Below are positions 23,788 through 32,642 of a DNA stretch of 40,549 nt, piece after piece. This DNA comes from a virus. Where the stretch lies: positions 1 to 40,549 of the IMG/VR virus record IMGVR_UViG_3300042731_002479. One strand, 5' to 3'. How positions within the stretch are numbered: position 1 is the stretch's first letter; each line of letters begins with the position of its first letter. The translations under genes were made by a program, and so were the position numbers. Below the pieces are notes generated by a model that had not been told where the DNA came from, searched no databases, and saw only the letters and a list, made by a program, of their open reading frames with translations.

Positions 23788-24081
23788 TCAGCTCATCTTG
23801 CCGGCGTAGAGTACGAGGCCGGCGCGATAGACGCAGTAAGGCGCGCCGACCGCGTGGCTCAACTGGATCGCGGCGGCTTGCATGTCCTGCTGTTCGGTGC
23901 TGATCGGGATGTACCAGCCCATCCCCTCGAATAGCTTGGCGCCAATGTTGTTCGGATCAGGCACATCCGGATCGCTCGGCACCGGCCCGGCCATCAGGTA
24001 GACGAGTTGGCGCTTGACGACCTTTAGATCCTTGGTCGGGTCTGGGATGCGGTTAGGGTCGTACTTGGTCAGGTCGTTCAT
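23788..24081 (-). CDS. Hypothetical protein with nucleoside 2-deoxyribosyltransferase-like hints (97 aa)
   Basis: The chain has VYLMAGPVPSDPDVPDP, IGAKLFEGMGWYIPISTEQQ and a C-terminal GAPYCVYRAGLVLYAG. The order 'YLAGP...A..L...GW.PI....' recalls small nucleotide-processing folds of the deoxyribosyltransferase/DUF4406 type, but catalytic residues are not clear. The start follows the previous stop directly. Low-confidence function; good coding support. Confidence 0.55.
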   Translation of the reverse strand: MNDLTKYDPNRIPDPTKDLKVVKRQLVYLMAGPVPSDPDVPDPNNIGAKLFEGMGWYIPISTEQQDMQAAAIQLSHAVGAPYCVYRAGLVLYAGKMS

Positions 24082-24309
24082 TCACGCCACCTCAATCTCT
24101 TCGATGAGCATGCACTCGGCCGCGATGTTTGACGGCATCTCGATCTTTCGCCCCATGCCGATGTAGAGCCCTTCGGAGTACGAACCGCGCCAGTCCTTCG
24201 ACCACAGAACAAGCCACACCGGAGTTGAGTAGACCTCACGCAGTACCTTGACTTGATCCTTGGCAGCGGCCAGTTCGCTGACCCCGTAGTGTCGCTTGTA
24301 TGCTACCAT
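24082..24309 (-). CDS. Hypothetical protein (75 aa)
   Basis: The ATG at 24309 overlaps the upstream stop (TGATG). The protein begins MVAYKRHYGVSELAAAKDQV and contains VWLVLWSKDWRGSYSEGLYI. It is mixed helix and strand with no cysteine motif. No family recognised. A longer frame back to 24471 shadows the upstream coiled-coil gene. Confidence 0.6.
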   Translation of the reverse strand: MVAYKRHYGVSELAAAKDQVKVLREVYSTPVWLVLWSKDWRGSYSEGLYIGMGRKIEMPSNIAAECMLIEEIEVA

Positions 24310-24620
24310 CAGTCGGATCCTTTCTTGTCGCTGGCGTTGAGTTCGGCACGGGCATAGTCTAACTTGCGCTCCAACTCCGCGATGCGGTCCTGTGACAGCG
24401 CAAAGTGTCGGCCGTAGTGAGACAGGCTCTCCTCTAGATCGGCAATAGCCTCGCACCGCTCGCGTCTGCACTCAGTCAATTCTGCCTCGAGTTCGTCAAT
24501 CTGCTCAAGTAGCCACGGGATGTCTTTGTGCGCTGAGATCAACAAGTCCATACACGTCGGACCACCAGGGGCACTCCATTCCTCTGAAACAAACTTCCGT
24601 ATCTGCTCAAGCCTGGTCAT
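24309..24620 (-). CDS. Coiled-coil protein (103 aa)
   Basis: Mostly one long charged coiled coil (LLEQIDELEAELTECRRERC; RIAELERKLDYARAEL) after a short N-terminal domain (MTRLEQIRKFVSEEW). The ATG at 24620 overlaps the stop of the small zinc-finger gene (ATGA). Such proteins are frequent fillers in phage early operons; the role is unknown. Confidence 0.6.
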   Translation of the reverse strand: MTRLEQIRKFVSEEWSAPGGPTCMDLLISAHKDIPWLLEQIDELEAELTECRRERCEAIADLEESLSHYGRHFALSQDRIAELERKLDYARAELNASDKKGSD

Positions 24621-24766
24621 CGTCCCTCCAGTCTCCACATCGCCTCAGAGTCAGCCCGCCGCGTCAGGCAGTGCCCGCACCGGGTCTTGCCGCGCGACCA
24701 TTTTAGGCAGCACGCGCACTGCCAGTGCCGGCGGCCGAGTCTGAGTTTGAGTTTGAGTTGAGTCAT
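24617..24766 (-). CDS. Small basic zinc-finger-like protein (49 aa)
   Basis: A 49-residue chain: MTQLKLKLRLGRRHWQCACC, then a linker with Lys/Arg, then TRCGHCLTRRADSE and the end. Four to five cysteines (CACC and CGHC) and many basic residues suggest a zinc knuckle that binds nucleic acid. The stop overlaps the next ATG (ATGA). It lies directly after a palindromic operator motif. Confidence 0.6.
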   Translation of the reverse strand: MTQLKLKLRLGRRHWQCACCLKWSRGKTRCGHCLTRRADSEAMWRLEGR

Positions 24767-24773
24767 TACTGAT

Positions 24774-24801
24774 CCATGTCATGGATTGTGGTCGTTGTCA
24801 A
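24774..24801 (-). promoter_or_regulatory. TTGACA box with CCATGTCATGG palindrome
   Basis: TTGACA (24796-24801) overlaps the stop of the clamp-like gene. The palindrome ATCCATG-T-CATGGAT (24772-24786; core 24774-24784) lies where a -10 box would be. No good TATAAT is present, so promoter activity is doubtful. The same core occurs at two other early-region sites. Confidence 0.5.
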
Positions 24802-25355
24802 TGGGTTTTCTTGGTATCCGGATCGTACTCTCGCGGATCATCTATCCGGATCGGCATCAGCGCCCCGATGACATCATTGTCGCTTACGAACAGGATCGGC
24901 GCATCGTGGGCCGTCGCCATGATCTTCAGCTTCTCGTCTTCGTAGATGTCCAGGATCGCGTGCAAGTATCTCGCGTCAACCACTACGGCGGTTGTTCCGT
25001 CCTCGTGGTCGAGCACAACCGCATCCGGCCAACCGCGTGAACTGTCAGCCGCGAGCACAATCGGCCGGCCACCGAACGTTCTCTCGGTCACGACGCGGTA
25101 GCCCTTCTTCATCTTCAGGATCGAATCCCGCTCTTTCTTGTAGGGTGCCTCCCTGTCGGCCTTGCCGTTCTCTTTCGAAAACGACAAGCTGAACAACCCG
25201 TGAGTCGGAACGCGCAGCAACCAGTTCCCGTTGCTTGCCCACCCGTCGCCCCAGGAGATGAGCCGCTTGGCCTTGTCGATGTCGATCAGTTTCGCAAGTC
25301 GCGTCCACTGGTAGATTGGTGTGTCTCCTGAGTCGAATCGAAAAAGTAGATTCAT
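24798..25355 (-). CDS. Possible sliding-clamp-like protein (185 aa)
   Basis: The C-terminal segment VDARYLHAILDIYEDEKLKI, then APILFVSDNDVIGALMPIRI, has the order of the last domain of bacterial beta clamps (a 'xARYLxxxL' helix, then a strand pair ending 'MPxR'). A mid-protein SNGNWLLRVPT could correspond to the 'DGHRLA' strand. At 185 aa it is about half the size of a full clamp (about 370 aa), so it would be a shortened or one-to-two-domain form. It sits between HNH/initiator genes and small early genes. The start at 25355 overlaps the HNH stop. This is a pattern-level resemblance, not a proven homology. Confidence 0.5.
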   Translation of the reverse strand: MNLLFRFDSGDTPIYQWTRLAKLIDIDKAKRLISWGDGWASNGNWLLRVPTHGLFSLSFSKENGKADREAPYKKERDSILKMKKGYRVVTERTFGGRPIVLAADSSRGWPDAVVLDHEDGTTAVVVDARYLHAILDIYEDEKLKIMATAHDAPILFVSDNDVIGALMPIRIDDPREYDPDTKKTH

Positions 25356-25777
25356 TGGTCGCCGTCCTTTCTGATGCCATGCTCTATCTCGTGACATCGA
25401 TCGCAAAGGACTTCAAGATCGTCATATGCGCTTTCGTATCCAATGTGCTCGTAGTTCTTATGATGGACGTTTAGCTTTCTGCGGTTTGTCCCGCAACGCT
25501 CACATCTGTACTCTGCCCTCTCAAGCATGTGCGCGCGCAGTCGCTTCCAGTGCGCGGTTTTCAGGTACTCGTTGTAGTGCCCCCTGACTCCATCCAGCTT
25601 CGGAGCAACGGCCTTCGCAAGTCCTGCCCGCAACACGTCAAGCATCGGCAGAACATCACCACTGCACTCAGGGCAGAAGCACCTATCAGGATGAAATGGC
25701 CTTCCTGGCTCTGACTTGTAATCAAACTCGGTTCCACACTTCGCGCACGGCACGCGACGATGAATGTGATCAACCAT
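25352..25777 (-). CDS. HNH endonuclease with N-terminal zinc ribbon (141 aa)
   Basis: The C-terminal half is an HNH nuclease: CxxC (Cys92, Cys95), KLNVHHKNYEHIGY (His105-His106), then LCDRCHEIEH (Cys125, Cys128). The N-terminus has two further pairs (CAKC at 11-14 and CFCPEC at about 33-38), a separate zinc ribbon. It lies directly after the initiator gene rather than by the terminase, so it may act in replication or recombination or be a mobile nuclease. The start at 25777 lies 8 bases inside the initiator gene. Confidence 0.85.
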   Translation of the reverse strand: MVDHIHRRVPCAKCGTEFDYKSEPGRPFHPDRCFCPECSGDVLPMLDVLRAGLAKAVAPKLDGVRGHYNEYLKTAHWKRLRAHMLERAEYRCERCGTNRRKLNVHHKNYEHIGYESAYDDLEVLCDRCHEIEHGIRKDGDQ

Positions 25778-26738
25778 CTTTCTTTGCCTCCTGTGCGGCT
25801 GCTTCCGCGATCTTCATGAAATCCGCTGACGACCTGACTCCGTTGACACCAGCACGCTTGGCTAGCTCCTGGGCTTCTGCGTTGTCCGCATCGATCTCTG
25901 CAGCGACGTGTGGTTGAATCTCTGTCCTTCCTTTGTTGTGAGCTGACCCAGGCATGCCTTCCGAGAGGTACTTCGTTGCGATGTCCCAATCTGGCTCAGA
26001 TGGCTTGTCCTTCTGTTGCGGGTAAGCGTTGCGCCAGATCGTGAACTTACTTTTCTCCTTCTTGCTGATCTTCCTGTGCCCAGCCTGGAGGTGCATGCAC
26101 CCTTCCTCGCCGAGTTGATCGATGTACTTGCAGATCCGCTCGAAGTGGGCGTCATGTGAGATCTGCCCAACTGGCTTTTGCCCCCACAGCCTTGCGTGGT
26201 CTTCCCTTAGCCGATAGGCGATCTGTTCGTGTTCATCTGTTGGGCAGTAGACTGGAGGTAGTTCTTCCACCCTTGGAGGGGATGTCGTGAATTGGTCTGG
26301 TCGGTGATGATGGTCTGTCGGTCGGTCTGGTCGGTCGGTCGGTCGGTCCTCCGGGACAGTCACACCCCTGTCACGTGACTGTCCCGTGACTGTCCCGTGA
26401 CGCCGCTTCTCCCGAGATGCCCTCTTGCGCTTCGCTGCCTTCAAAGATCCAGCAAAATCAAACCAGTCGTGGATCTTCATTTCGCTACCGTCCATCTCGA
26501 CCAGCCCTCGCTCAACGAGCGCATCGAGGAACACGGCTGGATCCCCGTCCCACCCGCAGCCAAGGGCGATGTCTTCGGCATCGAAGCTGCTCAGGTCGCC
26601 ATCCGGTGATACGGTCAGGGTCCAGGTCCACAGTGCGCAGAGGTGTCCAAGGCAGTGGGCCCACGGGATTCCGAGCTGCTTCGCCATGCGGATCATCTTC
26701 GGGTGGACGCGCGCTGATTCGTGAAGTTCAATCCACAC
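25770..26738 (-). CDS. Replication initiator, lambda O / DnaD-like (322 aa)
   Basis: A GTG start with GGAGG seven bases ahead. Residues 1-100 read as a winged-helix domain typical of phage initiators (MWIELHESARVHPKMIRMAK; LGHLCALWTWTL; FLDALVERGLVEM; KIHDWFDFAGSL). A basic helix (KAAKRKRASREKRRHG) and a disordered Arg/Pro/Asp-rich linker follow (about 117-155), then a helical C-terminal part. The linker DNA contains tandem repeats, as the lambda origin lies inside O. It should bind its own gene and recruit host replication proteins. No helicase-loader gene follows. Confidence 0.75.
   Translation of the reverse strand: MWIELHESARVHPKMIRMAKQLGIPWAHCLGHLCALWTWTLTVSPDGDLSSFDAEDIALGCGWDGDPAVFLDALVERGLVEMDGSEMKIHDWFDFAGSLKAAKRKRASREKRRHGTVTGQSRDRGVTVPEDRPTDRPDRPTDHHHRPDQFTTSPPRVEELPPVYCPTDEHEQIAYRLREDHARLWGQKPVGQISHDAHFERICKYIDQLGEEGCMHLQAGHRKISKKEKSKFTIWRNAYPQQKDKPSEPDWDIATKYLSEGMPGSAHNKGRTEIQPHVAAEIDADNAEAQELAKRAGVNGVRSSADFMKIAEAAAQEAKKDG
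26294..26401. repeat. Iteron-like repeats inside the initiator gene (candidate origin)
   Basis: Two repeat blocks. Block 1 (26294-26349) is a run of GGTC/CGGTCGGTC units. Block 2 has GTGACTGTCCC twice in tandem (26375-26385, 26386-26396) plus GTGAC (26397-26401), and an inverted copy GGGACAGTCAC at 26353-26363. They encode the disordered linker, so the coding constraint is weak. Position and structure match lambdoid origins located in the O gene. Confidence 0.65.
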
Positions 26739-26755
26739 GGTGAATCCTCCGGGCT

Positions 26756-26816
26756 AAAAAAGTCTCCCCGGCCACCGGCTGCGATGAGCAGCGGAGGCTC
26801 ACCGGCAGCCGGGGAG
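26756..26816 (-). terminator. Hairpin with T6, terminator/attenuator before the initiator gene
   Basis: CTCCCCGG (26809-26816 on the minus strand) pairs with CCGGGGAG (26764-26771), and an inner GTGAGC/GCTCAT stem adds stability. The hairpin is followed by T6 (26756-26761) and then by the initiator's GGAGG. It should stop much of the transcription arriving from the upstream early genes. Confidence 0.75.
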
Positions 26817-26831
26817 AGCGATCAGTTTTTC

Positions 26832-26860
26832 TTGGTGGCTACTCATCGCACCGCCACCAA
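26832..26860 (-). promoter_or_regulatory. Leader hairpin able to pair with the terminator
   Basis: TTGGTGGC/GCCACCAA arms of eight bases enclose the loop GGTGCGATGAGTA. The loop bases TGCGATGAG (26842-26850) are complementary over nine bases to CTCATCGCA in the downstream terminator (26780-26788). Pairing between the two would disturb the inner terminator stem, so this looks like an antiterminator or kissing-loop switch. Confidence 0.6.
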
Positions 26861-26884
26861 ACCACACCCGGCGCCGGATGTCAA
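26856..26884 (-). promoter_or_regulatory. Candidate promoter with palindromic spacer upstream of the initiator
   Basis: TTGACA (26879-26884), 17-base spacer, TTTGGT (26856-26861). The spacer holds the ten-base palindrome CCGGCGCCGG (26868-26877). The -10 is weak. A transcript from here would begin inside the leader hairpin and lose its 5' arm. Confidence 0.4.
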
Positions 26885-27138
26885 GCGTCATCACCGAGGT
26901 CAAGTGGTTGTGGTTGCGAAGTAACGCCCAGGCGCCATGGCCACCACCCACACTTGCAGCGGTCTGGCTTGACCTCAATCTCTACACCGCCAATGCTGAT
27001 CTTGGAACCGCGCAGATCTGCTCCGCACTTTGGGCACACATCTGGCCAATCGGCCGCGTTGACAAACACACCGAATGGAGAGTTCAGATAGTCTGTGATT
27101 GGTTCCGGAAGCCGGATGTTAATGATGTCGTCTTTCAC
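26881..27138 (-). CDS. Zinc-ribbon protein (85 aa)
   Basis: A GTG start overlaps the previous stop (GTGA). The protein has an N-terminal helix (IRLPEPITDYLNSPFGV), a pair CPKC (residues about 35-38) and a second pair CKC near residue 61, with Trp/Pro-rich sequence after it. It should be a small metal-binding protein. No function is evident. Confidence 0.6.
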   Translation of the reverse strand: MKDDIINIRLPEPITDYLNSPFGVFVNAADWPDVCPKCGADLRGSKISIGGVEIEVKPDRCKCGWWPWRLGVTSQPQPLDLGDDA

Positions 27139-27323
27139 CTAGCCACCTTACGCGCCCTGCACCGACCAGACTCGATGTCCCGCCGCACGGTCAGCGGCAA
27201 CTCAGCGCCAACATAGAAGGTCGTTGAATGCGTCCAGTCCACCCGCCACAGCTTGAGCCCGCGTGCCTTGGCTGCACGGGCAGCTGCCTTGCGATGGCTA
27301 GGCGGAAACCACTCTCCGCTCAT
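27135..27323 (-). CDS. Small basic hypothetical protein (62 aa)
   Basis: Basic throughout (MSGEWFPPSHRKAAARAAKA; VRRDIESGRCRARKVAR), helical at the N-terminus, with a central strand (STTFYVGAELPL). Overlaps both neighbours by four bases. It may bind nucleic acid; no family recognised. Confidence 0.55.
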   Translation of the reverse strand: MSGEWFPPSHRKAAARAAKARGLKLWRVDWTHSTTFYVGAELPLTVRRDIESGRCRARKVAR

Positions 27324-27643
27324 GACTCACCTTCAATCACTCGGTGCAGGGCGTCCGCTGCGTCTATGGCGAAGTGGCCCCGGCTTGGTTCGGAAAACTT
27401 GCCGCAGTGGGGGCAGGGATGGATCTCCCAGCCGTCGTTTCCGGGTTGCCCGTGTTCTATCTCTCCGGTTCCCCCGCACACCGGGCAGTCCATGTCCGCC
27501 ATCTTCTGCGCCAGGGCGCGGATGGTGGCTTCGGCACGCTTGAGCATTGCGAGCAATTCGCATGCTTTGTCAACTGGACTAAGATCGATAAAATCATCCC
27601 TCAGTGGAGCGCCAATCTCATCCCACGTCAGCATGTCAGGCAT
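27320..27643 (-). CDS. DnaJ-type zinc-finger protein (107 aa)
   Basis: After a helical N-terminal half (LSPVDKACELLAMLKRAEAT) there is a DnaJ-like knuckle pair: CPVCGGTGEIEHG and CPHCGKFSEPSRG. The C-terminus is a short helix. A GGAG site seven bases upstream selects the ATG at 27643, which lies 8 bases inside the previous gene. Similar short proteins in phage early regions have no established role. Confidence 0.65.
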   Translation of the reverse strand: MPDMLTWDEIGAPLRDDFIDLSPVDKACELLAMLKRAEATIRALAQKMADMDCPVCGGTGEIEHGQPGNDGWEIHPCPHCGKFSEPSRGHFAIDAADALHRVIEGES

Positions 27644-27809
27644 CGTCTGGCTCCTGTTCTGCAAGGTATACCTCTTCGGATTGTTCTTCTGCCCACCACC
27701 CGTTGTCTGTTTCCATCACATCTGGATATCGGTGGCTGTCTTTTTCCCACAGGCTCCATGTCCTCGGGAATGTCTGGTGCTGTTTGGCGGAAAGTTGCTT
27801 GTCACCCAT
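27636..27809 (-). CDS. Small acidic protein (57 aa)
   Basis: The start at 27809 overlaps the upstream stop (TGATG). Sequence begins MGDKQLSAKQHQTFPRTWSL and ends in an acidic tail (EEQSEEVYLAEQEPDDA). No cysteine and no membrane segment. Unknown role; real because of coupling at both ends. Confidence 0.5.
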   Translation of the reverse strand: MGDKQLSAKQHQTFPRTWSLWEKDSHRYPDVMETDNGWWAEEQSEEVYLAEQEPDDA

Positions 27810-28009
27810 CACTCGCCTACCTTCAGCTTCGACAGGCACTCTGGGCAATCCGGCTTACCTATTTCAAACCCACCTGGTGCCGTGACCACCATTCCGCACA
27901 GCGTTCTAACGTGTTCTTGGTAGCGCGTTGTTTTCTTGAAAGTTGCACACCACCGCTCACCGATAACGCGACCCATGTCGTCGCGCTCAAGCGATTTCAC
28001 GCAGATCAT
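27809..28009 (-). CDS. Small CPEC zinc-binding protein (66 aa)
   Basis: The ATG at 28009 overlaps the upstream stop (TGATG), behind GGAGGCGAG. It holds several cysteines: MICVKSLERDD, ERWCATFKK, HVRTLCGMVV and GKPDCPECLSKLK. The last pair plus earlier ones could form a zinc site. No family recognised. Confidence 0.55.
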   Translation of the reverse strand: MICVKSLERDDMGRVIGERWCATFKKTTRYQEHVRTLCGMVVTAPGGFEIGKPDCPECLSKLKVGE

Positions 28010-28632
28010 CACTCGCCTCCCTTCAGCGCGGTGCGTATCGAGTTTAGGGCGTCGGCATCTGTTAGACCCTCGCCATTGATGGCTCGGCCACCTTTAGTCA
28101 ACAACCAGAAAGTATGCTGAAGACCGTCTTGCCTGTAATCGTTATGAACAGCCACTGCCCAGCCAGCAGCACGCATGTCGTCTGGGTTTGATTCCAGCAG
28201 CCGGTCCCGTTCTGACTCGGCCTGCTCTGCGCACTCATCCGCCCGGCGGCGCTTATTGATCTCTGCGCCGACAAGCGCCGTTGCTGCTTTCAGCTCACGC
28301 TCAAACTCGGCTATGCGGGCTTTGGTATCGTCCAACTCCCGCTCGGCCGCGTTGGCGCGAGACTTGAGTTTTCGAATCTCAAACCAGTCAGGCTTGGCCG
28401 GCTCTCCAGTGTGGCGCTTCTCGCGGATGTCGTCGAGGATCGGTTCGATCTGGTCGAGGTACATGGTGTGTCTTGCCTGCACCTCGTCCCGCTCCCGCAT
28501 GCACTCCAGCAATGCGGCCACGGGTGGGCAGGCAGGATCATCTGGCTTCGTCGACTTGCCAGCTATGATGCAACCTGGGTTACCGTCAGGTCCGAATAAT
28601 TCCCAGCACTCTCCGCAGGCAGGATCGCTCAT
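28009..28632 (-). CDS. Coiled-coil protein with duplicated N-terminal zinc motif (207 aa)
   Basis: The ATG at 28632 has GGAGGTGACGAG upstream. Residues 1-45 (MSDPACGECWELFGPDGNPG, then CIIAGKSTKPDDPAC) are almost the same as in the 95-aa gene at 32352-32639, including CGEC. Residues 50-150 are a long coiled coil. The C-terminal 55 residues (RAAGWAVAVHNDYRQDGLQH; LTKGGRAINGEG) form a small domain with the look of phage DUFs. Part of the gene derives from a 136-bp duplication. Confidence 0.65.
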   Translation of the reverse strand: MSDPACGECWELFGPDGNPGCIIAGKSTKPDDPACPPVAALLECMRERDEVQARHTMYLDQIEPILDDIREKRHTGEPAKPDWFEIRKLKSRANAAERELDDTKARIAEFERELKAATALVGAEINKRRRADECAEQAESERDRLLESNPDDMRAAGWAVAVHNDYRQDGLQHTFWLLTKGGRAINGEGLTDADALNSIRTALKGGE

Positions 28633-28635
28633 CTC
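28500..28635. repeat. 136-bp direct repeat, copy 1
   Basis: Matches 32507-32642 with five differences in 136 bases by my count. It covers the ribosome-binding-site edge and the first 45 codons of the coiled-coil gene, so the N-terminal zinc module is what was duplicated. Sequence beyond the 3' end of the module is unrelated. Confidence 0.85.
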
Positions 28636-28678
28636 GTCACCTCCATTTGCATCTTGCCTTGTACTAGCACGGGGACTT

Positions 28679-31020
<2,342 letters not shown>

Positions 31021-31022
31021 GG

Positions 31023-31295
31023 CTATTTCCCTCCGTGTTTTTCGATCGCATCGTGAATCACTGCGCTGATGTGGATCTTCAATCCGCACCGTTCACACTT
31101 CCATGTTTCGGCGTGCGGGGCTTCGAGAATCGCGCCGATTCCTTCACTGCATTGCGGGCACGGGACAACCTGATTTGTCAGCTTGAACGCGCGTTTGAGT
31201 CTGTCCCTCTCGCCAAGCATCAGTCGGTTGTCGGTCGATAGGTCGTGACACTGCTCTGCAAGATGGGCGATGATCTCATAGACCTTGATTGACAT
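31023..31295 (-). CDS. Small zinc-ribbon protein (90 aa)
   Basis: GGAGG precedes the ATG at 31295. An N-terminal helix (MSIKVYEIIAHLAEQCHDL) with coiled-coil features is followed by a clear zinc ribbon: CPQC (about residue 46-49) and CERC (about 68-71), then a helix (HISAVIHDAIEKHGGK). It lies between the exonuclease and RecT genes, so it may assist recombination. Unknown family. Confidence 0.65.
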   Translation of the reverse strand: MSIKVYEIIAHLAEQCHDLSTDNRLMLGERDRLKRAFKLTNQVVPCPQCSEGIGAILEAPHAETWKCERCGLKIHISAVIHDAIEKHGGK

Positions 31296-31303
31296 GCTCC
31301 CTC

Positions 31304-31966
31304 CTATCGCCTGTCCAACCAGGCGCAGCGTTCGATTGCATCGTAGAGCCTCGCGGTGATTCGCACGTCCGCAAGGCAATAGGTTTTCAGATCGTCCCAG
31401 CGTTCTTGCTCGACCATCGCTGCCACGTCTGCACCTGTCGCCTTCTTCGACTCTCCGAGCACAAGCGCAGACCAGTCGCCTAGACTGCCAGACTGCAAGA
31501 TGGTGAACAGGTCGATGTGCCGCTTGCTGTAGCGGGCCAGCGGCCATCGGTATCTCAGGAGCATTCCGTGCCGCATGGCGCGGGCCACAAGGAACGGGAT
31601 GTCAAACCGCGTGCCGTCGAATGTGATCAGGTGCCCATGACCGACATCAAACAGCGTCGAGTCGACCCTCGCCAAAAGGAGTTGCTCATCGTTGATGCGG
31701 TCAGTCAGGCAGGCGAACTCCCAATCGCCGCCGTGTCTGCGCAAGCCCATGCCGACCGCGACCACGCGACCGGTAAGCGGTGAGAGGGCGGCCTTCTCGA
31801 CGATCTCGGCGGTCTTCTCTTCGATGTACTTGGCGATCTTCTCCGGGTCTTTGTAGTTGCTCGGGGCGCTGATCTGCGCCCGCCTTGACTCCAGGACTTC
31901 ATCCGGGATATCCTGGTAGGTCTCGATGTCGATCACCAGATCGGTTGATGGGTTCTCGTGACTCAT
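31304..31966 (-). CDS. DEDDy 3'-5' exonuclease (220 aa)
   Basis: Exo motifs are present in order: I, LVIDIETYQD (Asp13, Glu15); II, LITFDGTRFDIPFLVARAM with the typical 'xxFxGxxFDxPFL' pattern; III, YCLADVRITARLYD, with the Tyr and Asp four residues apart. This is the PolB-like 3'-5' exonuclease family found in phages. It is not fused to a polymerase here. The start has GAGGAG upstream. It may feed single strands to the RecT-like protein. Confidence 0.85.
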   Translation of the reverse strand: MSHENPSTDLVIDIETYQDIPDEVLESRRAQISAPSNYKDPEKIAKYIEEKTAEIVEKAALSPLTGRVVAVGMGLRRHGGDWEFACLTDRINDEQLLLARVDSTLFDVGHGHLITFDGTRFDIPFLVARAMRHGMLLRYRWPLARYSKRHIDLFTILQSGSLGDWSALVLGESKKATGADVAAMVEQERWDDLKTYCLADVRITARLYDAIERCAWLDRR

Positions 31967-31976
31967 TCATGACTCC

Positions 31977-32156
31977 TCAGTATTCGTAGCCGCGCGTGCG
32001 GTTGGCGTACTCATCCCACTCTTCCTCGCGCTCCTCTGGTGGGTCTTCGTCCGGGTGATCCTGCTCCCAATCCATCAGGCGCTCACACGCGATGCAGTAT
32101 TGGTCCTCCCAGGGGATTGACTTGCCACAGCGGCAGCATGGTCCGGTGCGTTGCAT
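31977..32156 (-). CDS. Zinc-ribbon protein (59 aa)
   Basis: MQRTGPCCRCGKSIPWEDQY and then CIACERLMDWEQ give two CxxC pairs, a zinc ribbon, followed by an acidic tail (DHPDEDPPEEREEEWDEY). I use the ATG at 32156, though its upstream GGA is weak. An upstream in-frame ATG at 32243 would add 29 residues and overlap the previous gene by 17 bases, which suits this tightly packed operon. No function known. Confidence 0.55.
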   Translation of the reverse strand: MQRTGPCCRCGKSIPWEDQYCIACERLMDWEQDHPDEDPPEEREEEWDEYANRTRGYEY

Positions 32157-32226
32157 GATTCCATCCGTGATTAGATGAACCGCCACAGGCGTCGTTGTGG
32201 GCAGTCGGGGGTGACGCCCGAGGCGG

Positions 32227-32355
32227 CTAGTTATCCATGTCATGGCATAGATTGCCGGACTTGTCAAGCTCTGCGTGCACGTCGGTGTGATGGACCTTGA
32301 GGCATGGTGTGCAGATTGTGTGTGACTGATTCACCATCGGAATCTTTTTAGTCAT
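32227..32355 (-). CDS. Micro-protein with CTPC motif (42 aa)
   Basis: A 42-codon gene: MTKKIPMVNQSHTICTPCLK, then VHHTDVHAELDKSGNLCHDM and DN. The ATG overlaps the upstream stop as ATGA. The CxxC pair, adjacent His residues and a further Cys suggest a metal site. Its 3' end contains the CCATGTCATGG operator-like motif. Confidence 0.55.
   Translation of the reverse strand: MTKKIPMVNQSHTICTPCLKVHHTDVHAELDKSGNLCHDMDN
32235..32245. promoter_or_regulatory. CCATGTCATGG operator-like motif (copy 2)
   Basis: Same 11-base palindrome as at 24774 and 33477. A TTGACA box lies upstream on the minus strand at about 32262-32267 with the motif 16 bases on. It falls in the 3' end of a micro-gene. No clear -10 box is seen. 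Confidence 0.45.
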
Positions 32356-32639
32356 TGATTCTCATCTTGCATTTGAATAGCAGTTCTCATGGCAACATCT
32401 TTGGAAAAGCATGTTTTACACATAATCCCAGATGGTATTAGCATTGCTTTTTCAATCAGTCGCGTTTGCCTTTTTAGTACACCAAGAATCCCATACATTT
32501 CCCGCCTGCACTCCAGCAGGGCGGCCACGGGTTGGCAGGCGGGATCATCTGGCTTCGTCGACTTGCCAGCTATGATGCAACCTGGGTTACCGTCAGGTCC
32601 GAATAATTCCCAGCACTCTCCGCAGGTAGGATCGCTCAT
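32352..32639 (-). CDS. Zinc-motif protein with AT-rich, foreign-looking 3' half (95 aa)
   Basis: The first 45 residues (MSDPTCGECWELFGPDGNPG on) are a near copy of the start of the gene at 28009-28632. The rest (LKRQTRLIEKAMLIPSGIMC, KTCFSKDVAMR) is unrelated to that gene and is encoded by strikingly AT-rich DNA (about 32341-32500). The second half adds a CxxC (CKTC). AAAGGGG precedes the ATG. It looks like a hybrid made by recombination. Confidence 0.6.
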   Translation of the reverse strand: MSDPTCGECWELFGPDGNPGCIIAGKSTKPDDPACQPVAALLECRREMYGILGVLKRQTRLIEKAMLIPSGIMCKTCFSKDVAMRTAIQMQDENQ

Positions 32640-32642
32640 CTC
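32507..32642. repeat. 136-bp direct repeat, copy 2
   Basis: Matches 28500-28635 with five differences. It ends exactly where an AT-rich segment begins on the lower-coordinate side, which suggests that the repeat was the crossover point for acquiring that segment. Confidence 0.85.
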
